Of a stretch of DNA of 64,000 bases, positions 45,712 to 54,444 are shown piece by piece. Every line of letters starts with the position of its first letter. Position 1 is the stretch's first letter. Source of the stretch: Cohnella thailandensis (GTDB lineage Bacteria; Bacillota; Bacilli; Paenibacillales; Paenibacillaceae); assembly GCF_014212135.1 (NCBI RefSeq), contig NZ_JACJVQ010000007.1:335692-399691 (forward strand), in the 5' to 3' direction. Below the pieces are notes generated by a model. That model ran no database searches and was not told where the DNA came from. It saw only the letters and a list, made by a program, of their open reading frames with translations. A program made the translations under genes and the position numbers.

Positions 45712-47186
45712 TTCGGCGCTCTCCCTTCCCGATACTGCCCCGGCGTCATGCCCGCGTACCTCTTGAACACTTCGGAGAAGTGGCGAGCATGCTGATACCC
45801 GACCTTCTCGCTGATCTCCTGAATGGATTCTCCGGCACCCAGCAGCACCTTCGCCTTCTCCATGCGGACTTGGGTCAAATACTTAATATAGGAGATGTCC
45901 ATCTCTTCTTTGAAAAGCAGGCTGAAGTACGTGGAGTTCATCTGGACGTGGTCCGCCACCTCTTGCTGCGTAAGGTCTCTTCCGTAGTTCTTGCCGATGT
46001 ACTTGAGTGCCTTCTCGATCGCCGCGTGCTTCGAACGATGGCGGACGCTCAGAATCCAATCCATGATCGTCTCCATCTGACTTCGCAGCCAAGCCGCCAT
46101 CTCCTCTTGCGTATTCAGGTTCCGAATCTCGAGCTGCGGCCAATAGCCGGAAGGATACATGTCCGACGGATTGCCGCCGGTCCCCTTGGCGACGTCCAGC
46201 CCGTGCATGACGATCTTCAGCAGCTCCACCTCGGCCGCCTCGGGAGTCAGCTTCGCGCTTCGGAACTCTTCCAGATAACCGTCGATTTTCTCCAGGAGAC
46301 CCTCCTTGTCCCCGATCCGCAGGTCGAACAGCATCGCCTCTTCCCGTTCGGACAATAGCGGACTGTCGGCCTGGCTGTCGCCCAGATCCTCGAACCGGAC
46401 CCAGCCTTTGCCTTCCAGGAACTTGCCGTACCGAAGCGCCCGCTGCGCTTCCTTGTAGCTCTTCGGAGCGTCCTCCGCGCTCGGATAGGTTCGACCCGAA
46501 CCGATCACCGCGGAAGTCCATTCCGCAAGTCCGGCCATCCATTCCTCCGAAGCCGGGTCGAAATGGAACACGACGACGATATGCTCGGAGCCGCCGCCCG
46601 TCCGAACGACGCGATACCCTTCCCCGTCCGGGACGGCATCCGTCTGCTCCTTGCTGACCAGCACGGTAACTCCTTTTACCCGCTCGCTGTCCTCGCCGAA
46701 CTGCTCCTCCCAAGCCGCGGCCGCCTCGGCTCCCTTTTCCAACAGTTGTTGAACGGATTTCTCCAAGAGACCTTGATGCCACTTCCGTTTCAAGGACGAA
46801 TACTCGTTCAGCTCCTCGATCCGCTTGACCGCCTTCCCGATGCCGTCCCGGATCTTCTCGATGTTGACCGGCTTCTCCAGGTAATCGACGACGCCCAGCT
46901 TGATGGCGCTCTTCACGTATTCGAATTCGTTGTAGCCGCTGAACACGATGCACATCGTGTCGGGTGCCTCCGCGCGAATCGCTTCGATCAGCTGCAGCCC
47001 GTCCATTCCCGGCATCCGGATGTCCGTCAGGATAAGGTCCGGCTTGATCTCGCGGAACAGCTTCAGCGCCGATATTCCGTCCGAGGCCGTTCCCGCCAGC
47101 TCGATTCCGTATTCGGACCAGTCGATCAGCCTCTCCAATCCCCTTAGCACGATAAATTCATCGTCGAAAACAAGAGCCTTAAGCAT
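45708..47186 (-). CDS. YesN-type response regulator, REC plus AraC
   Basis: The 492-residue protein starts MLKALVFDDEF at the ATG 47184-47186, with GGAGGAG upstream. The receiver phosphoacceptor is Asp55 in LILTDIRMPGMDGL; the conserved Lys is in VDYLEKPVN. The C-terminal AraC domain reads QQEVADHVQMNSTYFSLLFKEEM and IQEISEKVGYQHARHFSEVFKR. It overlaps the kinase gene upstream by 8 bp and the SBP gene downstream by 4 bp. Its targets probably include the mdx-like operon or other nearby uptake genes. Confidence 0.92.
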   Translation of the reverse strand: MLKALVFDDEFIVLRGLERLIDWSEYGIELAGTASDGISALKLFREIKPDLILTDIRMPGMDGLQLIEAIRAEAPDTMCIVFSGYNEFEYVKSAIKLGVVDYLEKPVNIEKIRDGIGKAVKRIEELNEYSSLKRKWHQGLLEKSVQQLLEKGAEAAAAWEEQFGEDSERVKGVTVLVSKEQTDAVPDGEGYRVVRTGGGSEHIVVVFHFDPASEEWMAGLAEWTSAVIGSGRTYPSAEDAPKSYKEAQRALRYGKFLEGKGWVRFEDLGDSQADSPLLSEREEAMLFDLRIGDKEGLLEKIDGYLEEFRSAKLTPEAAEVELLKIVMHGLDVAKGTGGNPSDMYPSGYWPQLEIRNLNTQEEMAAWLRSQMETIMDWILSVRHRSKHAAIEKALKYIGKNYGRDLTQQEVADHVQMNSTYFSLLFKEEMDISYIKYLTQVRMEKAKVLLGAGESIQEISEKVGYQHARHFSEVFKRYAGMTPGQYREGRAPK

Positions 47187-48963
47187 GATTGTCTCCTCCG
47201 TTGTCCCCATGAGGGAATCGCAACGTGATCTTGGTGCCTTCTCCGGGCGCGCTCTCGATGACGAAGGAGCTTCCCTCGCCGTAATAGAGCGCCAAACGCT
47301 CTTTGACGTTGCGGATTCCGTAGCCCTGCTCGGTTCGGCGAATATCCTCCATGCCGACCCCGTCATCCTCTACCGTGAAGACGAGATCGCCGCCTTCCTT
47401 GCGGCCGGCAAGGCGAATCGTCCCGTCTCCGACCTTCGGCTCGAGCCCGTGGTAAATCGAATTCTCGACCAGCGGCTGCAGCAGCAGCTTCATGATCTCG
47501 TAGCCCATGATTTCCGGATCGACGTCCGCGACGTACCGGAATCGGTTGTCGTAGCGCAAATTCTGAATGATCATGTAGTGCTCGATATGCTTCAATTCCT
47601 TGAAGACGGGTATCGTCTCCTTGCCCTTGTTGAGGCTCAGCTTGAAGCTCTCCGATAGCGACAGCGCCATCTGGGCGATGTCGTTCTTCTCTTCGAGCAT
47701 CGCCATCCAATAGATCGAATCCAGCGTGTTGTATAGAAAATGCGGCTTGATTTGCGACTGCAGGCTTCTCAGCTCCGCTTCCCGTTCCTTGAGCTGCGAC
47801 TGAAGCAGCTTTTCGCCCATCTGCTGATATTCCGAAGACAGCCGTTGGAACGTCTGGCCGATCACCCCGACCTCGTCCGCCACGAACGCCGTCTCCTTGT
47901 TGTCGCCCGCCGAATGGCCCTTCGCCCAGTCTACGATCATTTTTTTGAGCTGCAGAAGCGGTTTCGTAATCGAACCGGAGACGAAATAAGAGACAAGGAG
48001 AGCGATGATCGCCATAAAGGCGGCGATCAGCATCGTGAACGTGCCGATTCGGTTCGACTGCTTGAGCAGCGTCTCCTTCCGGACGTAATGAACGAACTGC
48101 CAGCCGCTTGTCGCGTTCGAATACCGGCTGTATAAGTAACCCGCTTCCTTCAAATCCTTGAACGGATCGGTCGACACTTGTCCGATTCCCGCTCCTGCGG
48201 TCAAGTCCGGATGGTGGTCGTAGATGATGAGAGGAGTCGTGCGGCCGGCATCCAGCACCCAGAAGCCGCTGTCCTCTCCCTCGTTGACAGTCTGGCCGAA
48301 AATCGTTTTGCGAATGTTGATGACGAGAAAGCCGAGGTCGTCGCCGCTCAGTTGGTTGGGATCCCGCAGGATTTTGACGCTGGAGAACGTATCGCCGGCC
48401 AGATTCTCCTCGAGCACGTTATAGCCGAAGAACACCTCTTTGCCCTTGGCGTCCAAACTCTTCTGGTACCAATCCGTTCCGGCGATCAGTCCTCTCGACA
48501 CCTCCGAGCCGTAAGGCCCCGCCAGCTCCGATCTTCCGTAGCAGGCCGACCGGAACTTTCGATCGAACAAGCAGATCGACTGGATGTACTGGGTATCGTA
48601 CAGATTCGTTACGACGATGTTCTGCAGCCGGTTGGCGGTCGTCACGTCGATGGTGTCGGGGCCGTCGCCCTCCGCGTTCCCGCTCTTGTATAGCTGCTGC
48701 CTCAGCTCGTCGCTCGACAGAATGATCCGGTTCATGTCGATGATGTTTTTGAACAACAGGTCCGCCATCTCGCTCGACGTCTTCAGGTGGCTCTGGATCG
48801 TCTCGATGTGGTTCTCGACCAGCGTGTCCTTGGCGATATTGATGGAGACATAGCCCAAGACGATCAACGGCGGCAGCGAAACCAAGATCATGGCGGTCAG
48901 AAAACGGCTGCGGATTCTCTGCAATCGGAAGGTCTTCAGCCAAGACCCTATCCTCTTCATCAT
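47179..48963 (-). CDS. YesM-type sensor histidine kinase
   Basis: The 594-residue protein starts MMKRIGSWLKTF, after an AAAGGAC box; the frame is open further upstream but without signal or family match. TM1 (about 21-41), an extracytoplasmic sensor (about 42-300), TM2 (about 302-322), HAMP, the PF06580 motif SQIKPHFLYNTLDSIYW and a HATPase domain (VEDDGVGM, GIRNVKERLALYYGEG) follow. It is first in a kinase-regulator-SBP operon with overlapping genes. The 182-bp region upstream contains a GC-rich hairpin without a T run. Confidence 0.92.
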   Translation of the reverse strand: MMKRIGSWLKTFRLQRIRSRFLTAMILVSLPPLIVLGYVSINIAKDTLVENHIETIQSHLKTSSEMADLLFKNIIDMNRIILSSDELRQQLYKSGNAEGDGPDTIDVTTANRLQNIVVTNLYDTQYIQSICLFDRKFRSACYGRSELAGPYGSEVSRGLIAGTDWYQKSLDAKGKEVFFGYNVLEENLAGDTFSSVKILRDPNQLSGDDLGFLVINIRKTIFGQTVNEGEDSGFWVLDAGRTTPLIIYDHHPDLTAGAGIGQVSTDPFKDLKEAGYLYSRYSNATSGWQFVHYVRKETLLKQSNRIGTFTMLIAAFMAIIALLVSYFVSGSITKPLLQLKKMIVDWAKGHSAGDNKETAFVADEVGVIGQTFQRLSSEYQQMGEKLLQSQLKEREAELRSLQSQIKPHFLYNTLDSIYWMAMLEEKNDIAQMALSLSESFKLSLNKGKETIPVFKELKHIEHYMIIQNLRYDNRFRYVADVDPEIMGYEIMKLLLQPLVENSIYHGLEPKVGDGTIRLAGRKEGGDLVFTVEDDGVGMEDIRRTEQGYGIRNVKERLALYYGEGSSFVIESAPGEGTKITLRFPHGDNGGDNHA

Positions 48964-49133
48964 GTGTATCGTCCTTTTAACGCGGCTTCGGCGCAACGCA
49001 GAAATCCCCGGCCGCCCGATAACTCGATCAGGTGCCGGGGTCGTAGGCGCAAGAATAATAGCACTTTCTATTGTAACCAATCGCGGCGCTTTTAGGTAAT
49101 CCGGTTTTTTTGGATCGAATCCGCGTTTTATGG

Positions 49134-49157
49134 AAAAAGCCTCGGTTAACGAGGCTT
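49134..49157 (-). terminator. Terminator of mdx-like operon, overlapping the LacI stop codon
   Basis: AAGCCTCG (49137-49144) and CGAGGCTT (49150-49157) form an 8-bp stem followed by five T on the minus strand. The TAA stop of the LacI gene sits in the loop. Confidence 0.8.
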
Positions 49158-50207
49158 GGCGGAAAAAGGGATGCCACCGGGGCGACGCGTTCCCAGCGTC
49201 GATTCCCTGGCGACCAAACGATGCGGAACGGTCAACGACCGACCTTGGAGCTCTCCGTCCGTAAGGGAGCGCAGCAGCAGCTCGACCGCCTCGAAACCGA
49301 TTTGATCGATGCCGATGTCCATGCTCGTCAGGGACGGCGTCGTCCAATCCGCCATCGAGCTGTTGTTGAATGCGACCAACGCAAGCTTCTCCGGAACGGG
49401 AATGCCGAGTTCCGCGAGCGCACGGATCACGGCGATGCCAAGGCGATCGTCCCCGACGACGAGAGCGGTAGGCGGATTCGGTTGTCCGAGGAAGAGGGAC
49501 AGCGTGCGGTTCGCGCTAAGCGTCAGCGCGTCGCCCTCTAACAACCATTCCTTCGCGGGAACGATTCCCGATTTCTTCAGAGCCAGCTCGTAGCCTTCCA
49601 GCCGATCCCACGACGCCGTCAAGCCTCGCGGCCCGATAGCGAAGCCGATCTTCTCATGGCCGAGCTCCGTAAGATGGCGCACGGCGTCTTGCCCTGCCGC
49701 CCGATTATCCGTATCCACGGACAGGATGTCCGTTCGGAACTCGTGCCTCCCGATTCGAACGAACGGGAACCCGGCCTCCGTCAGCCGGTCCAGGAGCCTG
49801 TCGTCCTCGCCGGCGCCGAGCAGGACAACCCCGTCCACCCGCTTCCCTTGGAGGAGCCGATCCAACGAAGACAGCTCTTCGATGCCGGATTCGCCGCTTG
49901 CGAGCAATAAATCGTAGTCGGCTTTTCTCGCGCTCGATGCGATGCCGCGAAGTAGCTCCGTGATCATCGTGTCCTGGTACCACTGCCCCGTCATGCGGGG
50001 AAGCATGACGCCAAGCTTGCGGCTTGCGCCGCTGACGAGGCTCCGCGCCAACGAGTTCGGATGATAGTTCAGCTCCTCCATGGCCTTTATCACACGCCGT
50101 TTCGTCTCTTCGCCCACCCTTCCTTTGCCGGAAATGACCCTCGACACCGTGGACGGGGCGACTCTCGCTCGCCTCGCGACCTGACGGATCGTAACGGGCC
50201 TTCTCAC
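49146..50207 (-). CDS. LacI-family transcriptional regulator, last gene of mdx-like operon
   Basis: The 353-residue product has a LacI helix-turn-helix (TIRQVARRARVAPSTVSRVI), hinge helix (NYHPNSLARSL) and a periplasmic-binding-like effector domain (about 62-345). The GTG start overlaps the permease stop by 4 bp (GTGA), so it is coupled to mdxG. It probably represses this operon until its sugar binds. In Bacilli, LacI regulators of malto-oligosaccharide genes often neighbour such operons, but here it is cotranscribed as the last gene, giving feedback control. Confidence 0.92.
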   Translation of the reverse strand: MRRPVTIRQVARRARVAPSTVSRVISGKGRVGEETKRRVIKAMEELNYHPNSLARSLVSGASRKLGVMLPRMTGQWYQDTMITELLRGIASSARKADYDLLLASGESGIEELSSLDRLLQGKRVDGVVLLGAGEDDRLLDRLTEAGFPFVRIGRHEFRTDILSVDTDNRAAGQDAVRHLTELGHEKIGFAIGPRGLTASWDRLEGYELALKKSGIVPAKEWLLEGDALTLSANRTLSLFLGQPNPPTALVVGDDRLGIAVIRALAELGIPVPEKLALVAFNNSSMADWTTPSLTSMDIGIDQIGFEAVELLLRSLTDGELQGRSLTVPHRLVARESTLGTRRPGGIPFSAKPR

Positions 50208-51037
50208 CCCTTGGAAGCCCCCGCCGTCAGTCCGTCGACGAGATAACGTTGGAGGAACAAGAACAAGAACGTCACCGGAACCGCGACGAGAACGGCTCCC
50301 GCTGCGAACAGCGTGAACTCCGTCGAATTGCGCTGGCTGACCATCTTATAAAGACCGACGGCAAGCGTCCGTTGCTCCTCCGTCCTCAGGATCAGGTCGG
50401 CGAAGATAAAGTCGACGAACGCTCCGTTAAAGATCATGAGGCTGGCATACGTCAGCATCGGAGTGGACAAGGGGACGATCACGGAGAAGAACACCTTCAT
50501 GGGACTGGCTCCGTCGATTCTCGCCGCGTCCTCCAAGCTCCTCGGGATCGTATCGAAGAAGCCCTTGGCCACGAATACGTTCGTGATAATCGAGCCGGAA
50601 CTGTAGACCAAGATCAGCGCCCAATGCGAATTCAGCAAGCCGATCGCGTTCAGCATGACGAAGATGGCGATCATCGCCATGAAGCCGGGGAACATCTGAA
50701 GCACGAGGAACGTCTTCAGCGTCGTCTTGCGGCCGGCGAAACGGAACCTCGAGATCGCGTAGGAAGAGAGCAGCAGCAGGAACGTTCCGATAATCGTCGA
50801 GAATACCGCCACCTTCAGCGTATTGAGGAACCATCTGGGATACATCGTTTTCTCGAACAGATCCTTGTAATGGACGAACGTCATCTCCCGGGGGATGAGC
50901 GTGTCGCTGTACAGGCTGTTGCCTTCCTTAAGGGAGGATAGAACGATCCAAAGCGCCGGAAACAAGCTCAAGAACGTTAAGACGCCTAGGATCGCATAGG
51001 TCATAAACAACTTCCCGTTACCCGTCGAAGTTCTCAA
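50204..51037 (-). CDS. mdxG: Maltodextrin/galactan-type ABC permease MdxG
   Basis: The 277-residue product has six helices and the EAA loop LEDAARIDGASPMKVFFSVIVPLS, ending DGLTAGASKG as in MalG/MdxG. The start codon is TTG overlapping the mdxF stop (TTGA), with GGAGG 10 nt upstream. The length is close to B. subtilis MdxG. GanQ is an alternative, so the symbol is tentative. Confidence 0.85.
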   Translation of the reverse strand: MRTSTGNGKLFMTYAILGVLTFLSLFPALWIVLSSLKEGNSLYSDTLIPREMTFVHYKDLFEKTMYPRWFLNTLKVAVFSTIIGTFLLLLSSYAISRFRFAGRKTTLKTFLVLQMFPGFMAMIAIFVMLNAIGLLNSHWALILVYSSGSIITNVFVAKGFFDTIPRSLEDAARIDGASPMKVFFSVIVPLSTPMLTYASLMIFNGAFVDFIFADLILRTEEQRTLAVGLYKMVSQRNSTEFTLFAAGAVLVAVPVTFLFLFLQRYLVDGLTAGASKG

Positions 51038-52341
51038 TGGATCATGTCCTCCTCCCGATACGATTTTGTGCGAGTGTAGCTCCAGATGGAGAACGACCCT
51101 ACGATGAGAAATATAAAGATGCCGATGACGGAGGCGAAGCTGAACTGCGATTGATTGAGGGCGAGCTTATATAGCCAAGTGACGAGCAAGTCCGTATGTC
51201 CGGCAAATTGGTAACGAATATTGACCGGCTCTCCGTTCGTCAGAAGATAGATGACATTGAAGTTGTTGATATTGCCCGCGAACTGCATGATGAGAATCGG
51301 CGCGGTCGAGAAGAGCACCATCGGCATCGTAATGTAGCGCAGCCTCTGGAACGAGCCCGCTCCGTCCGCGTCCGCCGCTTCGTACAGATCCTTCGGAATC
51401 GTCGTGAGCACCCCGAAAGCGAGAATCATCGTAATCGGAATTCCCATCCACATGTTGACCAGAATGACGGTAACTTTCGCCCAGAACGGATCGGTCAGCC
51501 AGGGCAAGCCTTGAAGGCCGATTCTCCGGAGGTAATCGTTGATCGGACCGAATTGGTTGTTGAACATATTCCTCATGACCAATAGAGAAATCATGTTCGG
51601 AATCGCAAACGGAATGATAAGCGCCGTTCGCCAGAACTTCTTGAATCTTACTCGCGGCTGATGAATCAGTACCGCAACCAGGACGCCTCCGACATAAGTC
51701 GTCGCCGTCGCGATTACCGCCCAGATCAGCGTCCACATTAGGACCCCTCCGAACGTATGGCTCCACTTCTTCAAGCTCAGCATCTGCGAGAAGTTGTCGA
51801 AGCCGACCCAATCGACCAGCCTCGCCGGAGGGAGAATCGGATCCGCGTAATTCGTGAAGGCGATGAGGATGGAGAAGACGAGCGGCAGCACCGTCAGGAA
51901 CGCGATCGTAATGAAGGGAGGCAGAAGCACGAGATACGCGAAGTGCTTTTGTCCGAGCGAAGCGAGCGATTGCCTGAAATCATGCACCGGATGTCCTGCC
52001 TTGCGCGCTTTCGCCACGAGATAAGCGTCCCGGATATTCAATACGTAAAAAAAGCAGATCAACAGCGACGCCGCTAATGCGGCAAGTCCTTTGATCATCA
52101 TGAAGATGGAATGGTCTCCTTCCACCATCTTCGTCAGCTTCCCGACCTTCACGAATCCGGATGGTTGCGTCCCTAGCGTGACCAACCCTCGCAAATAATC
52201 GAACAGCTCGAATATTAAGGCATACAGACCGACAGCCCCGAAGGCCGCGAATACGAATCCTTTGATCCACTGGCGATTGCTCCATTGCCCGAACCCGAAC
52301 ATGACGGCGGACAGAATGGCCGCTCCGACAGGCTTTTTCAT
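51034..52341 (-). CDS. mdxF: Maltodextrin/galactan-type ABC permease MdxF
   Basis: The 435-residue product matches the long MalF/MdxF form. It has two extra N-terminal membrane helices (about 8-45), a further helix near 85-105, and the six-helix core with EAA loop YEAADADGAGSFQRLRYITMPM. The length equals what I recall for B. subtilis MdxF. It follows a strong intercistronic hairpin after the SBP gene. AGAGGG precedes the ATG. GanP is an alternative. Confidence 0.87.
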   Translation of the reverse strand: MKKPVGAAILSAVMFGFGQWSNRQWIKGFVFAAFGAVGLYALIFELFDYLRGLVTLGTQPSGFVKVGKLTKMVEGDHSIFMMIKGLAALAASLLICFFYVLNIRDAYLVAKARKAGHPVHDFRQSLASLGQKHFAYLVLLPPFITIAFLTVLPLVFSILIAFTNYADPILPPARLVDWVGFDNFSQMLSLKKWSHTFGGVLMWTLIWAVIATATTYVGGVLVAVLIHQPRVRFKKFWRTALIIPFAIPNMISLLVMRNMFNNQFGPINDYLRRIGLQGLPWLTDPFWAKVTVILVNMWMGIPITMILAFGVLTTIPKDLYEAADADGAGSFQRLRYITMPMVLFSTAPILIMQFAGNINNFNVIYLLTNGEPVNIRYQFAGHTDLLVTWLYKLALNQSQFSFASVIGIFIFLIVGSFSIWSYTRTKSYREEDMIH

Positions 52342-52381
52342 GCGCGATAGCCCTCTTTCCCTTGCGAATCTAGTAGGAATA

Positions 52382-52414
52382 CCCTTGCCCGAGGCAAGTC
52401 TCCTCGGACAAGGG
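52382..52414. other. Intercistronic hairpin between mdxE-like and mdxF-like genes
   Basis: CCCTTGCCCGAGG (52382-52394) and CCTCGGACAAGGG (52402-52414) form a 13-bp stem with one G-U or mismatch. No T run follows, so it probably stabilises the upstream SBP message or dampens permease expression. Confidence 0.7.
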
Positions 52415-52420
52415 CGTCCT

Positions 52421-53743
52421 TTATCCTCTTGAAGCGATGCCGTCTTCGATCGTCTTCGCCATATTGTCCAGAGTCGGTTGGATTTCGAGGCTCGGATCGT
52501 CCCAGAGAGCGATGAAGGTTGCTTTCAACGCTTCCCAAGCCAGATCCACGCCGGAATTCGATGGCATCGGGACGGAATGGGAGAATTGCCGGAAGAACCC
52601 GCTCGTGATCGGATCGTTCGCGATTAACGGATCTTCGCCGGCTTCTTTGTTCGCCGGAATCGCTCCGGTCATCCGGTAATTCATCAATTGATTCTCCTTG
52701 TTGCTGGCGAAGTGCGCGAACAAACGCGCCGCCTGAGGGTAATTCGAGTAAGAGTTGACATAGTAGGACTTGACCCCGGAGAAGGACATCGCGTCATTGC
52801 CGTTCGGAAGCTTGGGCAGCGGAGCGACCCCGAAGTCGACCGAATCCTTGAACGCGGCCACGGACCACGGCCCGTCGATGTTCAGCGCCAGCTTGCCTTC
52901 CTTGAACAGCTGCGTCTTGACGTCGTACGTGATATCGCCTGCATTCATCGGTAGAATCTTCTTCAGGGAGCGGAGGAATTCGAATCCCTTCGCCGTATCC
53001 CCCTTGTTCAAACCGATATCCTTGTCGTCGGCTCCGAACATGTAGCCGCCGAAGCCGCCGATGAACGGATACGAGTAGTAGCCGACGAACTCCCACATGA
53101 TCGCGTACTTCTTCTGCCCGGCATCCGTGTACGTCTCCCCGAACTTCAGGATCTCGTCCCAAGTCTTCGGAGGCTCGGGAAACAGGTCTTTGTTGTAGAA
53201 GAGCGCGTAAGTTTCGATGGATTTCGGATAGCCGTACAGAACGCCTTCGTAGCTGGAAGCGTTCGTTGCAGCTTCGACGGAGGTCGCCCGGGTCTCCTCC
53301 TCGAACACGTCGTTCGGCAGCAGCAGCCCGGCCTTCGCCGCGAGACCGATCTGATCGTGCGGCAGCGTCAACACGTCGGCCGCGGTCTTGGACGGCCCGT
53401 CCGTCGACAGCCTCGTACCCTGATCTCCTCCGGCGACGACTTCCACCGTGACCGGCACGCCATACTTCGTCTCGAACTCCTTCGCGACCGCCTTCATGTA
53501 CTCGACTTGCTCATTCGCCTCCCAGACGACGAGCTTCGCTCCGGGTTCCGGCTCAAGGCCCGCTCCTTCTTCCGCGGATGGGCTCGCCTGCCCGGCGGCT
53601 CCCTCTTGCGAAGGACTTGCGCTTGCCGGAGCCGAGCCGTCCGCGTTGCCGTTGCCGTTCGAATTGCCTCCGCAGCCCGCGAGGACGAGCGAAACCGCCA
53701 ACAATGCGCTTGCCGTTTGGATCGTTCTTTTTCTTCCGATCAT
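52421..53743 (-). CDS. mdxE: Maltodextrin/galactan-type binding lipoprotein MdxE
   Basis: The 440-residue product starts MIGRKRTIQTASALLAVS at the ATG 53741-53743, with AAAGGAGAGG upstream. The lipobox is LAGC, followed by a long Ser/Ala/Gly/Glu linker and a family 1 binding fold (KLVVWEANEQVEYMKAVAKE), with MalE-like features such as LALNIDGPWSVAAF. It heads the operon, behind a 5' leader carrying a terminator hairpin and a cre box. The symbol is tentative because GanS-type proteins look similar. Confidence 0.85.
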   Translation of the reverse strand: MIGRKRTIQTASALLAVSLVLAGCGGNSNGNGNADGSAPASASPSQEGAAGQASPSAEEGAGLEPEPGAKLVVWEANEQVEYMKAVAKEFETKYGVPVTVEVVAGGDQGTRLSTDGPSKTAADVLTLPHDQIGLAAKAGLLLPNDVFEEETRATSVEAATNASSYEGVLYGYPKSIETYALFYNKDLFPEPPKTWDEILKFGETYTDAGQKKYAIMWEFVGYYSYPFIGGFGGYMFGADDKDIGLNKGDTAKGFEFLRSLKKILPMNAGDITYDVKTQLFKEGKLALNIDGPWSVAAFKDSVDFGVAPLPKLPNGNDAMSFSGVKSYYVNSYSNYPQAARLFAHFASNKENQLMNYRMTGAIPANKEAGEDPLIANDPITSGFFRQFSHSVPMPSNSGVDLAWEALKATFIALWDDPSLEIQPTLDNMAKTIEDGIASRG

Positions 53744-53817
53744 GTACCGACCTCTCCTTTTCACAACTGGAATGGAATCGTCGACGGCCCTCTATCCCGG
53801 TTGCTTCCGGACGCAAC

Positions 53818-53872
53818 AAAAAAAGGGGCACATCCATCGCGTTACATAAGTAACCGAGGATGTACCCCTTTT
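53818..53872 (-). terminator. Leader terminator (possible attenuator) of the mdx-like operon
   Basis: On the minus strand AAAAGGGGTACATCC pairs with GGATGTGCCCCTTTT with one mismatch. An inner GTTAC/GTAAC hairpin sits between them and a run of seven or eight T follows. It lies between the promoter (53902-53931) and the mdxE start (53743), with no minus-strand gene upstream that it could end. This is inferred to be attenuation control; the antiterminating signal is not visible. Confidence 0.7.
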
Positions 53873-53901
53873 CGGGTATCAGGGCCTTCAACTTGGTTTT
53901 G

Positions 53902-53931
53902 ATTATAAAATGCAAATAAAAGCGCTTGCAA
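53902..53931 (-). promoter_or_regulatory. Promoter of the mdx-like operon
   Basis: On the minus strand, TTGCAA (53926-53931), an 18-bp spacer and a consensus TATAAT (53902-53907). Confidence 0.65.
53917..53930. promoter_or_regulatory. cre-like box overlapping the mdx-like promoter
   Basis: On the minus strand TGCAAGCGCTTTTA keeps the AAGCGCTTT core of cre, with two mismatches to TGWAANCGNTNWCA. It covers the -35 box and part of the spacer. Confidence 0.55.
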
Positions 53932-54092
53932 CCATCGTAATGGAAATGAAATTGGGGTTAACCTCCCGTTTCCTTCAGATTGCTTGCATTAGCTCGTTAT
54001 TTTATTACTATTTATGGTTATTTCCCTTATTTTTCTTCTTACTGGAGATGGTACGATTTAGCCATTGATTTCACGTCGCGATCTCATTAGTA

Positions 54093-54121
54093 TTAGGAAG
54101 GCTTTAAGAAAATTGTATATA
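54093..54121 (+). promoter_or_regulatory. Possible promoter of the lysine riboswitch transcript
   Basis: TTAGGA (54093-54098), a 17-bp spacer and TATATA (54116-54121), just upstream of the aptamer. The -35 box is weak. The rest of 53932-54092 is AT-rich without recognisable genes. Confidence 0.4.
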
Positions 54122-54138
54122 ACAACCTCATCGTCTTG

Positions 54139-54325
54139 GATGAGGTAGAGGTTGCGATGTTGATGAGTACGTCGGAGGAAGTCCGGTAGAGGCTAAGGAT
54201 TCCGATCGAAAGGCACCGTCGCCGAAGCAGCGCGGGTTACCGACCGCGCCGGCTGGGGCCGCTTCCGAACAGGGGCGGAACTGTCATTCTGTCGATCCGA
54301 CGACAGAATGATGAGCTATCTTGGA
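54139..54325 (+). ncRNA. Lysine riboswitch (L box)
   Basis: The conserved lysine-aptamer blocks occur in order: GGTAGAGGTTGCGA, GAGTACGTCGGAGGA, GGATTCCG, CGAAAGG, CGTCGCCGAAGCA, GGCTGGGG, GGAACTGTCATTCTGTCG and GAGCTATCTTG. The first and last blocks can close helix P1 (GGTAG with CTATC). The order and wording closely follow the lysC leader of Bacillus. A terminator at 54349-54386 is the expression platform. It should switch off the downstream permease when lysine is abundant. Confidence 0.92.
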
Positions 54326-54348
54326 ACAAGAGGATGCGGGGGGAGTCG

Positions 54349-54386
54349 AAGCTGCCTTGCATGCCATTGCGAGGGCGGCTTTTTTG
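54349..54386 (+). terminator. Expression-platform terminator of the lysine riboswitch
   Basis: AGCTGCC...TTGC pairs with GCGA..GGGCGGCT around a short loop, followed by six T. It lies between aptamer and permease gene. Confidence 0.75.
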
Positions 54387-54444
54387 GCGTGAACAGCCAT
54401 ACTAACGCGAGCGAACGACAAACATCTTGGGGAGAGCGCAGAGA

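Noticed and set aside
49003..49041. GC-rich hairpin as a terminator upstream of the second YesM-type kinase
   Set aside because: The stem CCCCGGC/GCCGGGG is real but no T run follows on either strand and the mdx-like operon already ends at 49134-49157.
48964..49347. Upstream extension of the YesM-type kinase frame
   Set aside because: The frame is open but lacks family similarity, and a ribosome binding site with the signal-like start MMKRIG lies at 48963.
53553..53915. Leader peptide frame through the mdx-like attenuator
   Set aside because: The frame passes through the hairpin and on into mdxE out of phase without a ribosome binding site, so translation-coupled attenuation is not supported.
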